Position numbers and translations under genes: made by a program. The notes under the pieces are model-generated. The model was not told where the DNA came from. It saw nothing but the letters and a program-made list of their open reading frames with translations, and did not search any database. Shown piece after piece: positions 1 through 11,260 of a stretch of 64,000 nucleotides of DNA (position 1 is the stretch's first letter; the number at the start of each line of letters is the position of its first letter). Origin of the DNA: Lojkania enalia (Eukaryota > Ascomycota > Dothideomycetes > Pleosporales); the NCBI GenBank assembly GCA_010094045.1, contig ML986596.1, positions 153,276-217,275 of the forward strand, in the 5' to 3' direction.

Positions 1-1
1 T

Positions 2-571
2 TTGTTTGAAGTCTCTTCTGACATCATACAGAGCTACATTTTCCGTGACAAAGCTCGCCATATCACCGCCCGTCGGGTTCGCTCACACGGCGCCATTAGT
101 CTCTCTGAGCATGGCGACATTGAAGCCGCCTCAAAAGCTTTCAGCATTAATACCCACCACACCGGCTCGAGCGCCTCCCGTAACGGCACGCCTGCAATGC
201 GCGTGGGAACGCCACCAATTAATATGGGTTCTCCAGAGCCTTCACCACGGAAAGACTCCCGATGGTCCCAATTCAACTTCAGTCCTGCGCGCACCCTCCG
301 TAACGCTCGACAGTCTATCTTGCCTTCCTATCACAGCTCATCCCCGCTCAAAGCGACTGCCGATAGCTCTTCCTCGACATATTCGAGGTCCACTTCCGGC
401 GAGTCTAGGTGGTGGTCTAAGAAGAAGAGGGAGAGCTCCATCCCCGATGTGCCGCCTATGAACATATCGGCGCCTCTGAACGTCAACCACAACTTTGCGC
501 ACCTCATCAAGCCAGATTTGGCCCACCATCCAAGCGTGCGACGACCAGAGGCTGATGGAGGCAGGTTCTAA
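2..571 (+). CDS. C-terminal fragment of an unidentified Ser-rich protein
   Basis: The reading frame is open at the left edge and ends in TAA at 569-571, so only the last ~189 codons are present. The protein is rich in Ser, Pro and Arg with SP/TP-type motifs (GTPAMRVGTPP, MGSPEPSPRK) and a basic patch (SKKKRESS), as expected of a disordered, phosphorylated tail. No catalytic domain is visible, and I do not recognise the family. The initial codon is an artefact of the window edge, not a start. The reverse-strand frames over the same stretch are shadows. Confidence 0.6.
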   Translation: MFEVSSDIIQSYIFRDKARHITARRVRSHGAISLSEHGDIEAASKAFSINTHHTGSSASRNGTPAMRVGTPPINMGSPEPSPRKDSRWSQFNFSPARTLRNARQSILPSYHSSSPLKATADSSSSTYSRSTSGESRWWSKKKRESSIPDVPPMNISAPLNVNHNFAHLIKPDLAHHPSVRRPEADGGRF

Positions 572-1105
572 GTAGGACATTAGTATTGGACCTGAGGGCT
601 GGGCAGCGGATTGGTTTGGATTTTTGCATGATACCACTCTTTCCTTGTTTCTTTTATATCATTTATTCTCGATTGCTATGGCATTAAGTCATGCGATGTA
701 CTGATTGTTTCCGACATGGCGGTCATATACTAGGGGTATCACACGGGCGTACGTGGAAAATCGGATCGGTCACTCCCTTTGGATGGATATGAAATCTTTA
801 TCATCAAATGAACATTATGAGCAACAGATACTACACAATGAAAATGTTGAAAATATCCATGAAGAGTCTGATGATATTGGTGATTTGCTGTTTCGGTACA
901 AGTATCTATACATGCTACTCACCATAACGGCACTTTTTACATAGCCAACGATGACCCGCCCGATCTAGCGTGCACAGCTTGCTTTGGCTTCGCACTCCCA
1001 TCTGTGCCTTCTTTGACTGATGATCTCCAAAGCAGTCCTATATCTTACACAGCCTCCCATTCCGGTACTGTACAGGTTCCATCGCTCTCTCAAGTATCCA
1101 CAATC
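572..1105. other. Intergenic, convergent 3' ends
   Basis: This spacer lies between the upstream Ser-rich gene (+) and COA1 (-), so both genes end here. It is AT-rich around 780-950. The short open frame at 705-944 has no recognisable domain and no splice partner. I see no gene. Confidence 0.5.
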
Positions 1106-1900
1106 CTACTCTCCCAACGGATCTTGGAACGGATCGACCGCATTCCCATCCGGATCATACAACTGCAGCACCCTCCCATCCTCCAACTCCAAACTCCACT
1201 CCTGCGTAACAAACTATACACAAGTCAGTAATCCCCTCCTCAAACAACCCCACCGACAGAACCAGGCACTACTCACATAACCGCCCCTACCCCTTCTCCG
1301 ACACCTTAGCACGACTTTTCCCTGCCTCCTCGTCCCTTTGACCCAAAAGCTAATATTAATCCTGCCATGTACCTGATTGATCTCGCCCCTAATCCATGGA
1401 TATTTACTCGCAAAATAAATCTCATCGCCGAGCTCCTCCCTGACGAGCGGGTTCGTGCGCAGGGCGTACAGCGTCGAGGTCACGACGCTGGACTCCTGCT
1501 TTTGGTAGTTGAAGAAGGCGAATACGGAGATGCCCATCACTAGGACGAAGATGGGGAACGTGCGCTGGACGTCTTTGGGGATGAACGGCGGGACGCTAGA
1601 TGGCTGGGTTAGCTGATAGTTCGTCTTTGCTGGTGACATTGGGTTGGAGAGGGGCCTTTTTGGAACGTACGGTGGGAGATCCCGGTTCGGGCGCCGCTCC
1701 AGCAGGATCTCGCCCTCTTTCGGCGGCGGGATGAGCGGCTCGGGGGGCCAGGATGTTATACTATGCGGTGTCTTCCATGGTACGGTGGGGGTGCCGGGCT
1801 CGGTGGAAGCATGGCGGATGGGAGGTATTGTTCGGAGGTATTGGGCGGGGAATTTGGTGCGGGAGCGAAGGATGGGGGAGAGAAGGCGAGGCGGAGGCAT
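1106..1900 (-). CDS. COA1: Cytochrome c oxidase assembly protein Coa1
   Basis: Predicted 242-aa mitochondrial inner-membrane factor that acts on newly made Cox1 during complex IV assembly. Exon 1 is 1277-1900 and exon 2 is 1106-1213; the 63-nt intron (1214-1276, GTGAGT...TATAG, CTGAC branch) carries the stop that ends the unspliced frame. Splicing restores the family tail EWSLELEDGRVLQLYD. The chosen start (MPPPRLLSPILRSR) gives an Arg-rich N-terminus with no acidic residue, as in a mitochondrial presequence. A single membrane segment follows (TFPIFVLVMGISVFAFFNY), then the conserved FWVKGT region. An in-frame ATG at 2050 would add 50 residues and is less presequence-like. Family assignment rests on these motifs. 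Confidence 0.85.
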
Positions 1901-2273
1901 CTTTTCGGAGGAGAGAGTGCGGAGCACAATGGGGTTGTGCAATTGGAGGGGAGCTGCTGGATGTCGAAAGATCAGTTGACGATGCTTGGCAAGGCTTGTT
2001 TGAGTTGTTTGCATTGGAGCATTTGGCTCGAGCTTCGACGGCGAGAGCAAGCCAACCTAGGAGCGCCACATTGATGTGCTCCTGCATATCCACAAATAGC
2101 CATTGTTAATTATTCATTCGTGTGGGATCTCGTCATTAGCGCCCTGTGACAAAACTTGGCGGGATTAAAAGATCTGCTCGGTTGCAGAAATCCGAACGTC
2201 GAAAACACCTCTGAAGCTGGCATATACTACTTTACTAGGCTACGATAGGTAATCTTTATGCCTATCTAGGAGC
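1901..2273. other. Intergenic, COA1 promoter and GH92 3' end
   Basis: This 373-bp stretch holds the upstream region of COA1 (transcribed leftward) and the region downstream of the GH92 stop. Open frames on both strands at 1753-2109 are shadows of COA1 and its leader. I see no other gene. Confidence 0.45.
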
Positions 2274-5200
2274 TTATACCCAACTCATGAATTCTCTAAC
2301 CTCTATGCTTCCCGTCGACAAACTCGGCGGCAAATCCTCTTCTTTCGTTCCCCATTCACTCTCCTCTTCACCTAACGTCAACTCGAGCGTCCAGCCCTCC
2401 GTAAAGAACTCATGCCCAACCCAGTTCTTCGTGTACGTCTCTCCATTCAACTTAGCCTGCTGGATGTAGATCCTCTTGTATTCGTTATCGAAATTGAGAT
2501 TGCGGATAGTAGCCGTCTTATTCGTGAGCGGGCTGATGATACTAACTGACTCGAAGAAAGGAGGGATGATGAAATACACGTTCTGGCCGGGATTAGGAAA
2601 GAGGCCGATGTTTGCAAAGATAGTGAAGGATGCCATAGCGCCCGAATCGTCGTTACCAGGGAGACCCGGGTGCGTGGAATTGAATCTGGAGGGTATATCT
2701 ATGGTGAGGTTAGTATAATACGCAACTTCAATACCTACGATAGTGTTTTGCTTCTAGTTTGTGTTCAAACTACTTACATGAATGAGCACGCTTGGAAGAA
2801 AGGCCAGGGCGACCCGCATAGTGCGGCATATAGACCGTCAAGAAGACAGGCTCGTTCCCAATATCTGCGAGGCCGGATGTGTGGAAGAAATCCAAGCGGC
2901 GGAGGAATGTTTCTGGTCCACCGAGTAGTTCAATGACCTTATGTATATCATGAGGTACAAAGAACATATACTCCCAGCAGCTAGACTCGAAAGTTTCGGA
3001 TGGATTTGAGGTTAAAGAACACCAGCCAGCAAGTGGGCTGCAAGCGATCGGGTCTTGGTAACCCCATGTGCCGTTTAGGTACTTCGGTTGAAAGAAACCA
3101 GTAAATCCCGAGTCAATCCCATTGATTGTAGACTTTTGGTCCGCTTTGAAAAGATTTTGCCAATTTCCTGCACGAGAGATATACTTAGTGTAGGTGTCTT
3201 TGCCTAATCCTTTCGCTAATGTCGCAAGACAAAAGTCGTTGTATGAATACTCCAACGTTCTCGAGATACTTCGAGAGTTTGTACCGAATCCATAAGGATC
3301 AAAGTCAAGGTACGGAATGTAATTAAGCCGCTTCCAGCTTGCCGATCCGCCCCTTCCTTGAATGGACCACTCTAGAGGCTCGTTCTCGGCGTCGTTGACC
3401 ATTGCTTGATACGCAAGCTCCCAGTCGATGCCAGACAGGTTCTTGACGTACGCATCGGCGAGTACATTATCCGCATCCGACCCACCTTGAGTCCAGCCCT
3501 TGCATGTGCTCATCATACAGTCAGGCAACCAGCCCCGATGCTTGTACGTGTCTAGCAAACTGCGCACAAGCTTGGATTGTATAATAGGATCCACGATTGT
3601 TAGGAAAGGTAGCTGAACGCGCCACATGTCCCATATACAGTAGAAGGAATCAAAGTAGGGTTCATTGCTTTCCCAGTGAGGATTTTCTCCGGTGTAGTCC
3701 TGAGGCGATATCATAGTACGATAGATTCCGCTCCAAAAGCTGATTTGCATGCTGTCATTGACACCGCCGGGTTCTATAGTAATTGGTGCCAGTTTCTGTC
3801 GCCACGCGTTCTTTGCGTTGGCCACCATGTCATCAAATTGAGACTCTGGTGTTGGGATTTCAGTTTCCGCGTTGGAGCAAGCCTTGTCAGTGCTAATGAA
3901 GCTCAGACCCATTCTTGCATATATCGGACCATTGAGTGGAGCTTGAAAGCGGATGAAGCCCCCTGCCTGCAGGTAGAAGAGATTGAATCCTCGAGTAACA
4001 TGTAGCTGTTTTGGCTCCGTCCCTGCCCGATTGTTCACCCAGACACCGGAGTCTTTTACCTTGCCCCCAGAAATATCGAGACAAAAATATAGGACATACG
4101 ATCCGGCACCAAAACTGGGTAGAAAGGTGCCATTGCCTCTTATCTGGCCTGAATTGCTTCCCTCCGAAGCCTCCACGGTGATCGAGGCATTCTGACGACT
4201 CGCCCAGAGATCTGTAAGATCGAGTTGAATTAGAGGGCTGAGTGATGTATCATTCCCAGTAACAATACCACCAGAGAAATCAAAGCGAAATAGTGCTACA
4301 TGCTCGGATACGGTCATGTCAGCTTTAATGCCGTTCTCGAGCGTGACACCAAAGTATCCCGGCTCAGCTTTGATAGAATCATCCTTGTAATGCACTGCCC
4401 GATTCGTAATAGGGTATTTGCAATTATTCAGATCGTCTTCAGGACAAAGTTGAGGGAAGATTGGAAAGTTTCCTAAGCTGGGATTTCCTCCTGTGCCAGA
4501 ATCGTGAAGTGCGGAGAAGCCGGTTATTCGACTTCCGTCAGTCGAGAAGCCTCCCGTGTTCTCGCCGTCTACATCGGCGACGGCTAGAAAGACTGTCAGC
4601 AATTGCAATCATTCTTGTAGTGATCTTTCAGTGACGATAAGGGGGACGACAGGCGATCTGCATGGTGATCATAGGTTCAGTCATGGAAAATAATTTAGGC
4701 GGCAAATAAGTAGTAAGAGAAAAGGAGGCTAGCAAGGTAGCAGCAGGAGTGAAAATCATAAAGCGGCCTCCATACCACATTAGCCCAGACACGTTTTGTC
4801 ATCCGCCACCTGTTGTGGATTGCAACATAAGCCGCCAAAGGACCGTCATCAGCCAAGTACGACAGTTCCCGGAATGGCGATTGACAAAACATATTTTAGC
4901 ATTGCAGTAAGGTGTCCGCATAAAGGGCATGTGACTTTGAGCCGGGTTTGTGGTCTGAGATTTTTCTTCGCAGCAGGTGCTGCTCCTCAACACCTAGAAT
5001 TGAGCCGAAAAAAAAAGTAAGGTGCTTCTGGCAATCGCGGGAAGTAGGCATTCGGTCGAATATCAACGCCATAGGAATTATCGACAAAGGCCATTGGCCG
5101 ATTCATCGAAAGAGGCTAGTTGAAATGCGGCCACGGCGACGCACGGTCTTTGCAAGCTCGATATAACGACTTATTTGAGGCACTTCGGATTCTTGCGCGC

Positions 5201-5487
5201 AAAAAAAAGGGGGATTGCAACACGAAGAAACACTAACCTTTGGCCATCCCATAGGGGAGCGTCGCCCCTGAGAACACATTGCCTCCATTCCTGCTGCCAA
5301 TCAGAGGGTCGATCCAGTCAAGCACATCCAAGGCGTCGGCGCGCTCCGTGAATCGCCTGGCAAATGAGGGGTTGGCGCCGTAAGCAGTGGAGAGAAATAC
5401 TCCGAATATAGAAAGGGCCACCATGACGTGTGCTCTACGCCAAAGAATTAATGGAAGAGAGGCACGGCCGTTGGAGATTGGTCGCAT
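2274..5487 (-). CDS. Secreted GH92 alpha-1,2-mannosidase
   Basis: Predicted 826-aa glycoside hydrolase family 92 enzyme; the family comprises Ca2+-dependent exo-alpha-mannosidases that trim N- and O-mannans. Exons are 5238-5487, 2778-4583 and 2274-2698. The 79-nt intron 2 (2699-2777, GTAAGT...CATAG, ACTAAC branch) joins KRAHS to YIPSRFNSTHPG, restoring the conserved PGNDDSGAM stretch that bears acidic active-site residues. Intron 1 (4584-5237) is 654 nt and joins YGMAK to AVADVDGENTGGFSTDG, matching the family consensus exactly. The N-terminus has a hydrophobic signal-type segment (MVALSIFGVFLSTAYG) after a basic stretch. Other family landmarks are HDSGTGG, SFYCIWDMWR and PHYAGRP. Length and domain order are typical. 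The intron size is the only oddity; substrate linkage cannot be told from sequence. Confidence 0.9.
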
Positions 5488-6192
5488 AGCTAAAACTTAT
5501 CAATGGGCTGTATAGCCGGTGCCTTACAGTAACGACGTCACTTGCTTGGTGTTGTTAAATGGCTCCTGCCCCATTAAGACTGATTGTGCGGGGTTTGAGC
5601 AGCGGGTTGGGTACTTAGGTACCGGGAGATATAGGACAACGTGACTTGTACCTTCCAAGTTCGCCCCCAACCTGGCCTTGACTCTACGTCTTGGGCCTGG
5701 ATATCGTGATGCTTCAATATTACGGAGCTTGGTAGCGTAGCAAAGGTCCTATCATCTCTCTGTCCTACTTCACCATCCTCAACGCACTGGCACGTCTCCT
5801 TCGCATTAATTTCTTTTCTAGTCTGCTCGATCCAGAATTATCATGTGATTTTGGAATAACTAAGAGCAAGCCTTGAGCCCTGAGACTGAAAGCCCGCCCT
5901 GACAGATCGAAGTGGGCGCTTGCCCTCTTTTTGGAGTCCCTTCGGAAACTCTTCGGCATATTGTGGAGTGTTTTTAGAAATCCATTGTCATAGAATAGAT
6001 ATTTCGGGGGCCACGTGCGCTCCCTTGCAGTGTACCGCTCCAATGCATGCAGTGACAGGGGAAAGCTGTATCGGTTGGGTCCGAATATGCGCAGGTAACA
6101 GATGCTCCGTACACCCTCTTTTCACTGTTGGTAAGCGCTACGTTAGACGACAATGATGCTAAATCGACCAGGACAAAATAATCACATACCTT
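5488..6192. other. Intergenic, GH92 promoter
   Basis: This stretch separates the GH92 start from the stop of the next gene on the same strand. A minus-strand open frame (5765-6043) is rich in basic residues, has no homology I recognise and no plausible splice partners. I see nothing else. Confidence 0.45.
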
Positions 6193-6801
6193 CTAGGTGC
6201 ACTGTTTCTCCATGTTTCGGACAAGCTGGACGTCCATGCCCTCGTAATGCTGTGAAATGGCCGCATGTTCGGTAGTTCCTCTCACCTCGGCAGTGAAGAC
6301 GGCGTGTGCCTGCGCAGTGTCCCATCCTGTGAATATAACGGCCTCGTGCTTGCCCGGTTCTGCATCGCATCTCCAGCTCTTGACGGCGTTATATGGTTTG
6401 GAGGCAGCATCCTCAGTAGTCCGTTCGTGCGGCAGGACGGCGCCACTGAACGCGTCAACGCTTTCTGCCTTGACGAACAGCCTCGAGATTGCCATGACCG
6501 GCGCGTTCAGCGGAAGCGAGCTCATGGCGTCCAGTTCCATGTGGATGGTCCATTGGAATTCTAGAAACTCTTCCTGAGGGCCGAGTACCTCGCTACGTGT
6601 TGGAGAGGCGAGAAAATGGTCGTGTGCATCCAAACTTGGCCAGATGCCCAAAATATAGATCAGCGAGGGGTCCTCGATGCAGTTGTAGAACTGCGAGTTG
6701 GTTTGAAGCTTGCTTCGGACGGATGATAGGTTCTTGAGCAGAGTTGGGTCGGTCGCCTGCACCCCTTTGAGTCTGAGCTTTGTAACTTCAAGGATAGGCA
6801 T
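6193..6801 (-). CDS. Dimeric alpha/beta-barrel (ABM-like) protein
   Basis: Predicted 202-aa intronless protein. The start MPILEVTKLRL was chosen because it opens directly into the first beta-strand; the in-frame ATG at 6957 adds 52 residues with no domain character. It reads as two successive ~100-residue ferredoxin-like halves: strand, helix with a LxNLSSVRSKL-type segment, then a strand containing LIYILGIWPSLDAHDHFLAS; the second half repeats the pattern with AVIFTGWDTAQAHAVF. This is the layout of fungal tandem ABM/EthD-type proteins, which include small monooxygenases and stress-linked binding proteins. No specific reaction can be inferred. It is transcribed divergently from the Zn2Cys6 gene 1 kb away, so shared regulation is possible but unproven. 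Confidence 0.65.
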   Translation of the reverse strand: MPILEVTKLRLKGVQATDPTLLKNLSSVRSKLQTNSQFYNCIEDPSLIYILGIWPSLDAHDHFLASPTRSEVLGPQEEFLEFQWTIHMELDAMSSLPLNAPVMAISRLFVKAESVDAFSGAVLPHERTTEDAASKPYNAVKSWRCDAEPGKHEAVIFTGWDTAQAHAVFTAEVRGTTEHAAISQHYEGMDVQLVRNMEKQCT

Positions 6802-7796
6802 GGCCCAACTGCGAGAGTGAGGTGTAATGACCTCGTATCGGCAAGCCAAGTATAGAACTCGACACGGAAGCACGTGCGTGATGGAGGGGTGAAGACGCCC
6901 AGTGGTCGGGTGAACTTTCAACGCCTCAAGCCATGTTGCTGGAATGGGGCCTAGCATGACCTTGGCAGCAAGCCATCTAGAGCGCCATCCACCATCTGGT
7001 AAATTGTTCCCGAGACCACCGTTGGGAACGGTTGCATCGCAGGACAGGACGAAACCAGCCTAGGAGCAAGGGAAGCGGGCGGTTCTCAGCTCAGGTAATT
7101 ATAAGTGCAGCATGACGGCTCTAGGGGACGAATGACCAGACCATGGACTTTCAAAGAGTCGGAGATGGTTGCCTCTTGGTCGCCTCGCCGCACACCTAGG
7201 TGTGCTTGGCAATGCTTGACAACCGTCCCGAGGTTTTAAAATAGCCTGCGACAGGGAGTGCGTGCGCCGTACGAGTATCCGGCGTCTTATGAAACTCACT
7301 GCTCGTCGCATATCGAAAAGAAATTGACGAGGGCGAGGGGCAGTCGAGCCGGTATACTGTACTATACATACTCGGACGTGTGAATTGGGTTGGCCGCCAA
7401 AGTCAGCCTGTCCCGGAGCAAGGCGTACGTGCGGTGCTAGTCGATGTACAAGACCACACAGCCTCCATCCCAAACCGCATTCCGGTGAGTCCTTTGTCGC
7501 CGCCGAAGCGGGGTGCTAAATTACCTAGCCAAACGCTTGTCGCGGCCGCGGGTCTGTAAAGAGGCCGTACAATTCGTCGTCGGGCAACGCGTAGGCCGGG
7601 AATACGAAATAGGGCTGTGACTCAGCTTGGATGGACACCCGTCTCCCCTGATCGAATCACCCCTCTTCGTGGGGTCTGCTCCACGTCTAAGCCCCCAAAT
7701 CTCGTGCTCGCGAGCCATTTCTATCACGGACGCACCGCGTATATATCGCCCAAGAGAAGGCTGCTACCGCAGCCCCGGATATGCTAAATCTTGCTC
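6802..7796. promoter_or_regulatory. Divergent intergenic region (ABM-like / Zn2Cys6)
   Basis: This 995-bp bidirectional spacer must contain the promoters of the leftward ABM-like gene and the rightward Zn2Cys6 regulator. The central part is GC-rich and holds a NotI-type gcggccgc at about 7544. The minus-strand open frame at 7099-7473 has no recognisable domain. No operator can be assigned by eye. Confidence 0.4.
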
Positions 7797-9289
7797 ATGT
7801 CTTTGACGCTGCTGCCTACGCGAAGCATGGAATCCTCTGACGGATCAAGCGATTCTCCAGAGGGACCGTCTAAATGTGAACTTTCGCCCACAAATACACC
7901 AGCGCAGCCTCGAAAACCGATTCCTAGAAAGGGGCATACGAAATCGCGTCGCGGGTGCTTCAACTGCAAGAGGCGCCGAATCAAGTGCAACGAAAAACAT
8001 CCACAGTGCCAACACTGCCTCAAAGCGGGACTGCAGTGTGAATATCCAGCAAATATCATCCAAACTAGCCAAAGACCATCGACGTGTTCTCCGAGCCCTC
8101 AGGAGTTGGTCCATCTGCGATCAACACCTGGCGCTTTCGTGAGTGCGCTCCTTTTTCTGCATATCAGGAGATCCGCGGTGGCGACTGACTTCCGTAGACC
8201 ATGTCGGATATGCGACTATTCCATCATTTTCTCATCACTGCATACCCCCATTTACCTGTTGGCGCCGACAAGATATGGATTACCGTGATACCGAGTTTCG
8301 CACATAATGTATGTTAACCCGTTAACCCGCTCGACAATGGTAAAGTACGCTAATCATTCCTCAGTATGAATATCTCATCCATTCAATCCTCGCACTTGCT
8401 GCAAGCCATCTTGATGCAGTATCGACTGCTTGTGTTGCCGAAGAAGCAATTTCGCACCGCATCATGGCGGTGAAGTCCCTGAATGAAGCCCTTTCAGTGC
8501 CACCAAAGAACAGAAGTGAGCGGGATGCAAGGATGGCTGCTGCCCTAGCTCTTGCCTTTCAATCAAGTCATCTTCAGGATGGTCTGTTCGAATTTCTGAC
8601 AATGGTGCGAGGATGCAATTTGATAGCGGGCGACGAGGCGTTAACAAACGCTGATTCAGCTTTTCATGTAGGTGGTTGTCCTTCAGTCGCATCGGTCAGT
8701 TTAGTCAATTCTCAGTGCTTTTTTTATGCAAACTATGTGGTATAGGTACTGACGTACCAAGGCTTTCCGCGAAGATGGCCACCTTGCAACGATGCGGATT
8801 CGTCTCGCTACATCGCAATTGATCGCCGTGAACAAGGGCAATCTCGATGCGGCAGCACTGTCTCTTTCAATGATCGAAGTTCTAACTCTCACTGAATGGG
8901 AAAGGACGTTTTGGAGTATCTTAGTTAGGACTGTGGAGTGTGCTTACGACAGACCTATTGAAGCTTATACTACATTCGTCATGCTATACAACGCTCCCTC
9001 GAAGTGGACGCATGACGAGTTCCAATCATTCATCGATCCCAACAACAGCGTAGCGCAGATACTCTTGGCTCATTTTATTGCTGTTCAGGCAATCATGACG
9101 CCTATTTTGATTCTGGAAAGGGCCGGATTCCAAGGAGTAAATGCGCCGACAGCAACACTTAGCTGGATTGAAGGAATATATCGAAACGTCACGCCAAGTC
9201 TAAGGTCGCACGTGGAATGGCCTCGGATGATTGCAAGATATCCCCCCTTCAGGTTTATGGGGCAGGAACAGATAGAATACTACGAATAA
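7797..9289 (+). CDS. Zn2Cys6 fungal transcription factor
   Basis: Predicted 427-aa zinc binuclear cluster regulator. Exons are 7797-8138, 8198-8308, 8365-8667 and 8762-9289, all phase 0. Introns are 59, 56 and 94 nt; the third has a TACTGAC branch at 8747-8753 and an AAG acceptor at 8759-8761, because the earlier TAG acceptor at 8743-8745 would enter a TGA. The cluster RRGCFNCKRRRIKCNEKHP continues to QCQHC and LQCEYP, giving C-x2-C-x6-C-x6-C-x2-C-x6-C near residues 55-85, with Arg/Lys flanks. The rest (LFHHFLITAYPHL, LIHSILALAASHLD, GHLATMRIRL) resembles the effector region of Upc2-like sterol-uptake regulators, but that grouping is an inference. It sits between a divergent ABM-like gene and a convergent RTA1-like gene. 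The start is the first in-frame ATG. Confidence 0.85.
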
Positions 9290-9698
9290 ACGCTTTGGAA
9301 ATCAGTCACTCGTTTGGGATTAAAGAAGGGAGAACATACCCAGGAATCCAGTGAGCACCAAGAACATATTTCGATAATTTTCATACAAAACTAACGTGAC
9401 AAAGGAATAACACATCCGGCCACGGAAAGACAATGTCCCCTGTTCGAACGCGACCCTTATACTAAAACCGCAGAAATATGATTTAGGGTGTTATATTTTA
9501 GTAGCACAGAAATATGGAGAGGGTAAGTGCGGTTATCGTGTACGCCTCTACCGCTTACGCCCCACCTGTGGTACAACATCACGCCATCCCTCTACCGCAT
9601 TTATCGCATTCAACTATGCCGACCTTCTACTTTTCGTCCGCTGTTCCAGCTATCGGAACGTTTGGTTAATGTTAGTAATGACAGTGCTTACAATGGCT
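9290..9698. other. Intergenic, convergent 3' ends
   Basis: This AT-rich spacer lies between the Zn2Cys6 gene (+) and the RTA1-like gene (-). It holds 3' untranslated sequence only as far as I can see. Confidence 0.45.
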
Positions 9699-10609
9699 TC
9701 ACCGATGACTCGCTTCAACCAATTCTATCTCGCCCTCTTCGACCCTCGTTTGTTTCCCTAAACCTCCATCACTTCCAAGATATTTCGCCGGATGGATAAA
9801 GCAGAAAATAGCTATTGCTGGCAACATCGGAAGGGACTCGAAGACGTAGAAGATCCACTCGTGTTCAAAAGGATACCCATCAATTCCAAGAGCAAATTCC
9901 ACAACTCGGTAAACAGAGCGAACCTTCTAAATGTTAGCAAATACCCTAAACATTCTAAGAGACACAAGGAAAGACGTACAAGAATCAACGACGAGGAGAC
10001 CCAGATCGCCTGCAATACCCGGGACCAACCTACGGGAGCGTCGGCCCGGATATGGTATTTCGTATGTTGCCAGAATCTTAGTACGATTGACAGAAACCAT
10101 GTAAACGTCGCGACCTGGAAGGCCAGTCCACCGATCAGCACGTTTGTCCCAATCGTCGCCTCACTACCTTCCCACGAACCCGAACTCGCAATGCCGGATC
10201 CAGAAGCTTGAATAAGAAAGGCAAGAATATCGAAGCTAACAAATATTTTGGTGATAAAGCGTGCCGGTATAAAGAAAATACGGTGCTTGTCCGAGGACAG
10301 AACTGCGCGAATCAGGCGGCCGATAAGGAGGTAGTTGCCTGCAGCCACAAAGACAGGCGCAATAATGATTAGGGTGCTGGATACTGCGAATGGAGGGATT
10401 TCTCTGTCATGCTTAATGGAGACCGCTCTGACGATGTACCCAGCAACCTCGATGGCGGAGCCGATGAGGACGCAGAGGAAAAACCAAGATCGGTATTTGA
10501 TGAATGTTTGCCAGCAGAGAATAAGAGTGGGAACAAGATAGAAAATGGCCACAACGATTGCTAGTGCGAAGCTGGGAGGGTACGTCCAAATAGACTCTTC
10601 AAGTGCCAT
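9699..10609 (-). CDS. RTA1-like multi-pass membrane protein
   Basis: Predicted 284-aa member of the RTA1 family (fungal lipid-translocating exporter-type proteins; RTA1 and RSB1 in yeast are linked to 7-aminocholesterol resistance and sphingoid-base release). Exon 1 is 9980-10609 and exon 2 is 9699-9923, with a 56-nt intron (9924-9979, GTACGT, GCTAAC branch). Joining gives SSSLILVRSVYRVVEFA, the family signature at the sixth-seventh helices. The hydropathy suggests seven membrane segments, starting with FALAIVVAIFYLVPTLILCW. The late conserved HEWIFYVFESLPML lies in exon 2. The acceptor is a tandem TAG-AAG: use of the upstream AG would insert one Lys. Substrate unknown. Confidence 0.88.
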
Positions 10610-11129
10610 TGGTGTTCAAACCGTCTCAGGAGGATATTTGAGGATACTGGATAAAGGATGGAAGAATAGTAATATGAGGATCCGAAGACGGAAGCGAAAT
10701 ACCTGAGGGTCTTGAATATTGTATCTTTAACTTTTGATACTGTTGACAAAAATTCTTCTGTATACCTTTCTCAAATACAAAGAATGAACATATCTTATAT
10801 ACTCACCACAATCCCCTCCCATCTGTCACCCCAATTATCACTAAAAAAGAGAAGCCGCGTCTCATAACGCAGCCGACGCCAACAAAATGAACAAGCCGCG
10901 TACCCATCATCTAAAAATCTGCGAAACCATCCTGCCAACCCATCCCCCCCATATAACCCATTCCTCACCACCCGAGAAAACCGACCGCAACCCGAAAAAC
11001 GCGACACCACAAACCTCCAACCCACAAAAATCACAATCTTCGCGATCCTCGGATTGGCTAGTCCAGCGCTGGCTCCCTATTGGTCCAGCGCGAAGAATAT
11101 TCGCTTTCCTCGCATTCAGTCTCGGCGAA

Positions 11130-11143
11130 CCCCCCCCCCCCCC
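11130..11143. repeat. Poly-C tract (14 C)
   Basis: An uninterrupted run of 14 cytosines lies about 520 bp upstream of the RTA1-like start. It is prone to slippage and sequencing error. Confidence 0.85.
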
Positions 11144-11226
11144 AATCCACGAGCTGAGAAACCTCAATAATCCGCAAGGTTTCCCATTTACGGCTACTAG
11201 CCTGAGATAATGCATTTCGGCGTTGC

Positions 11227-11260
11227 GTGTGTATGTATGTATGTATGCACGTACGTGTGT
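11227..11260. repeat. GTAT/GTGT microsatellite
   Basis: The stretch is built from alternating GTAT units flanked by GT dinucleotides and a GCACGTACGTGT segment. A longer tract of similar composition lies at 27516-27572. Confidence 0.75.

Noticed and set aside
5765..6043. 92-codon minus-strand frame between the GH92 and ABM-like genes
   Set aside because: No recognisable motif; it probably belongs to the GH92 upstream region.
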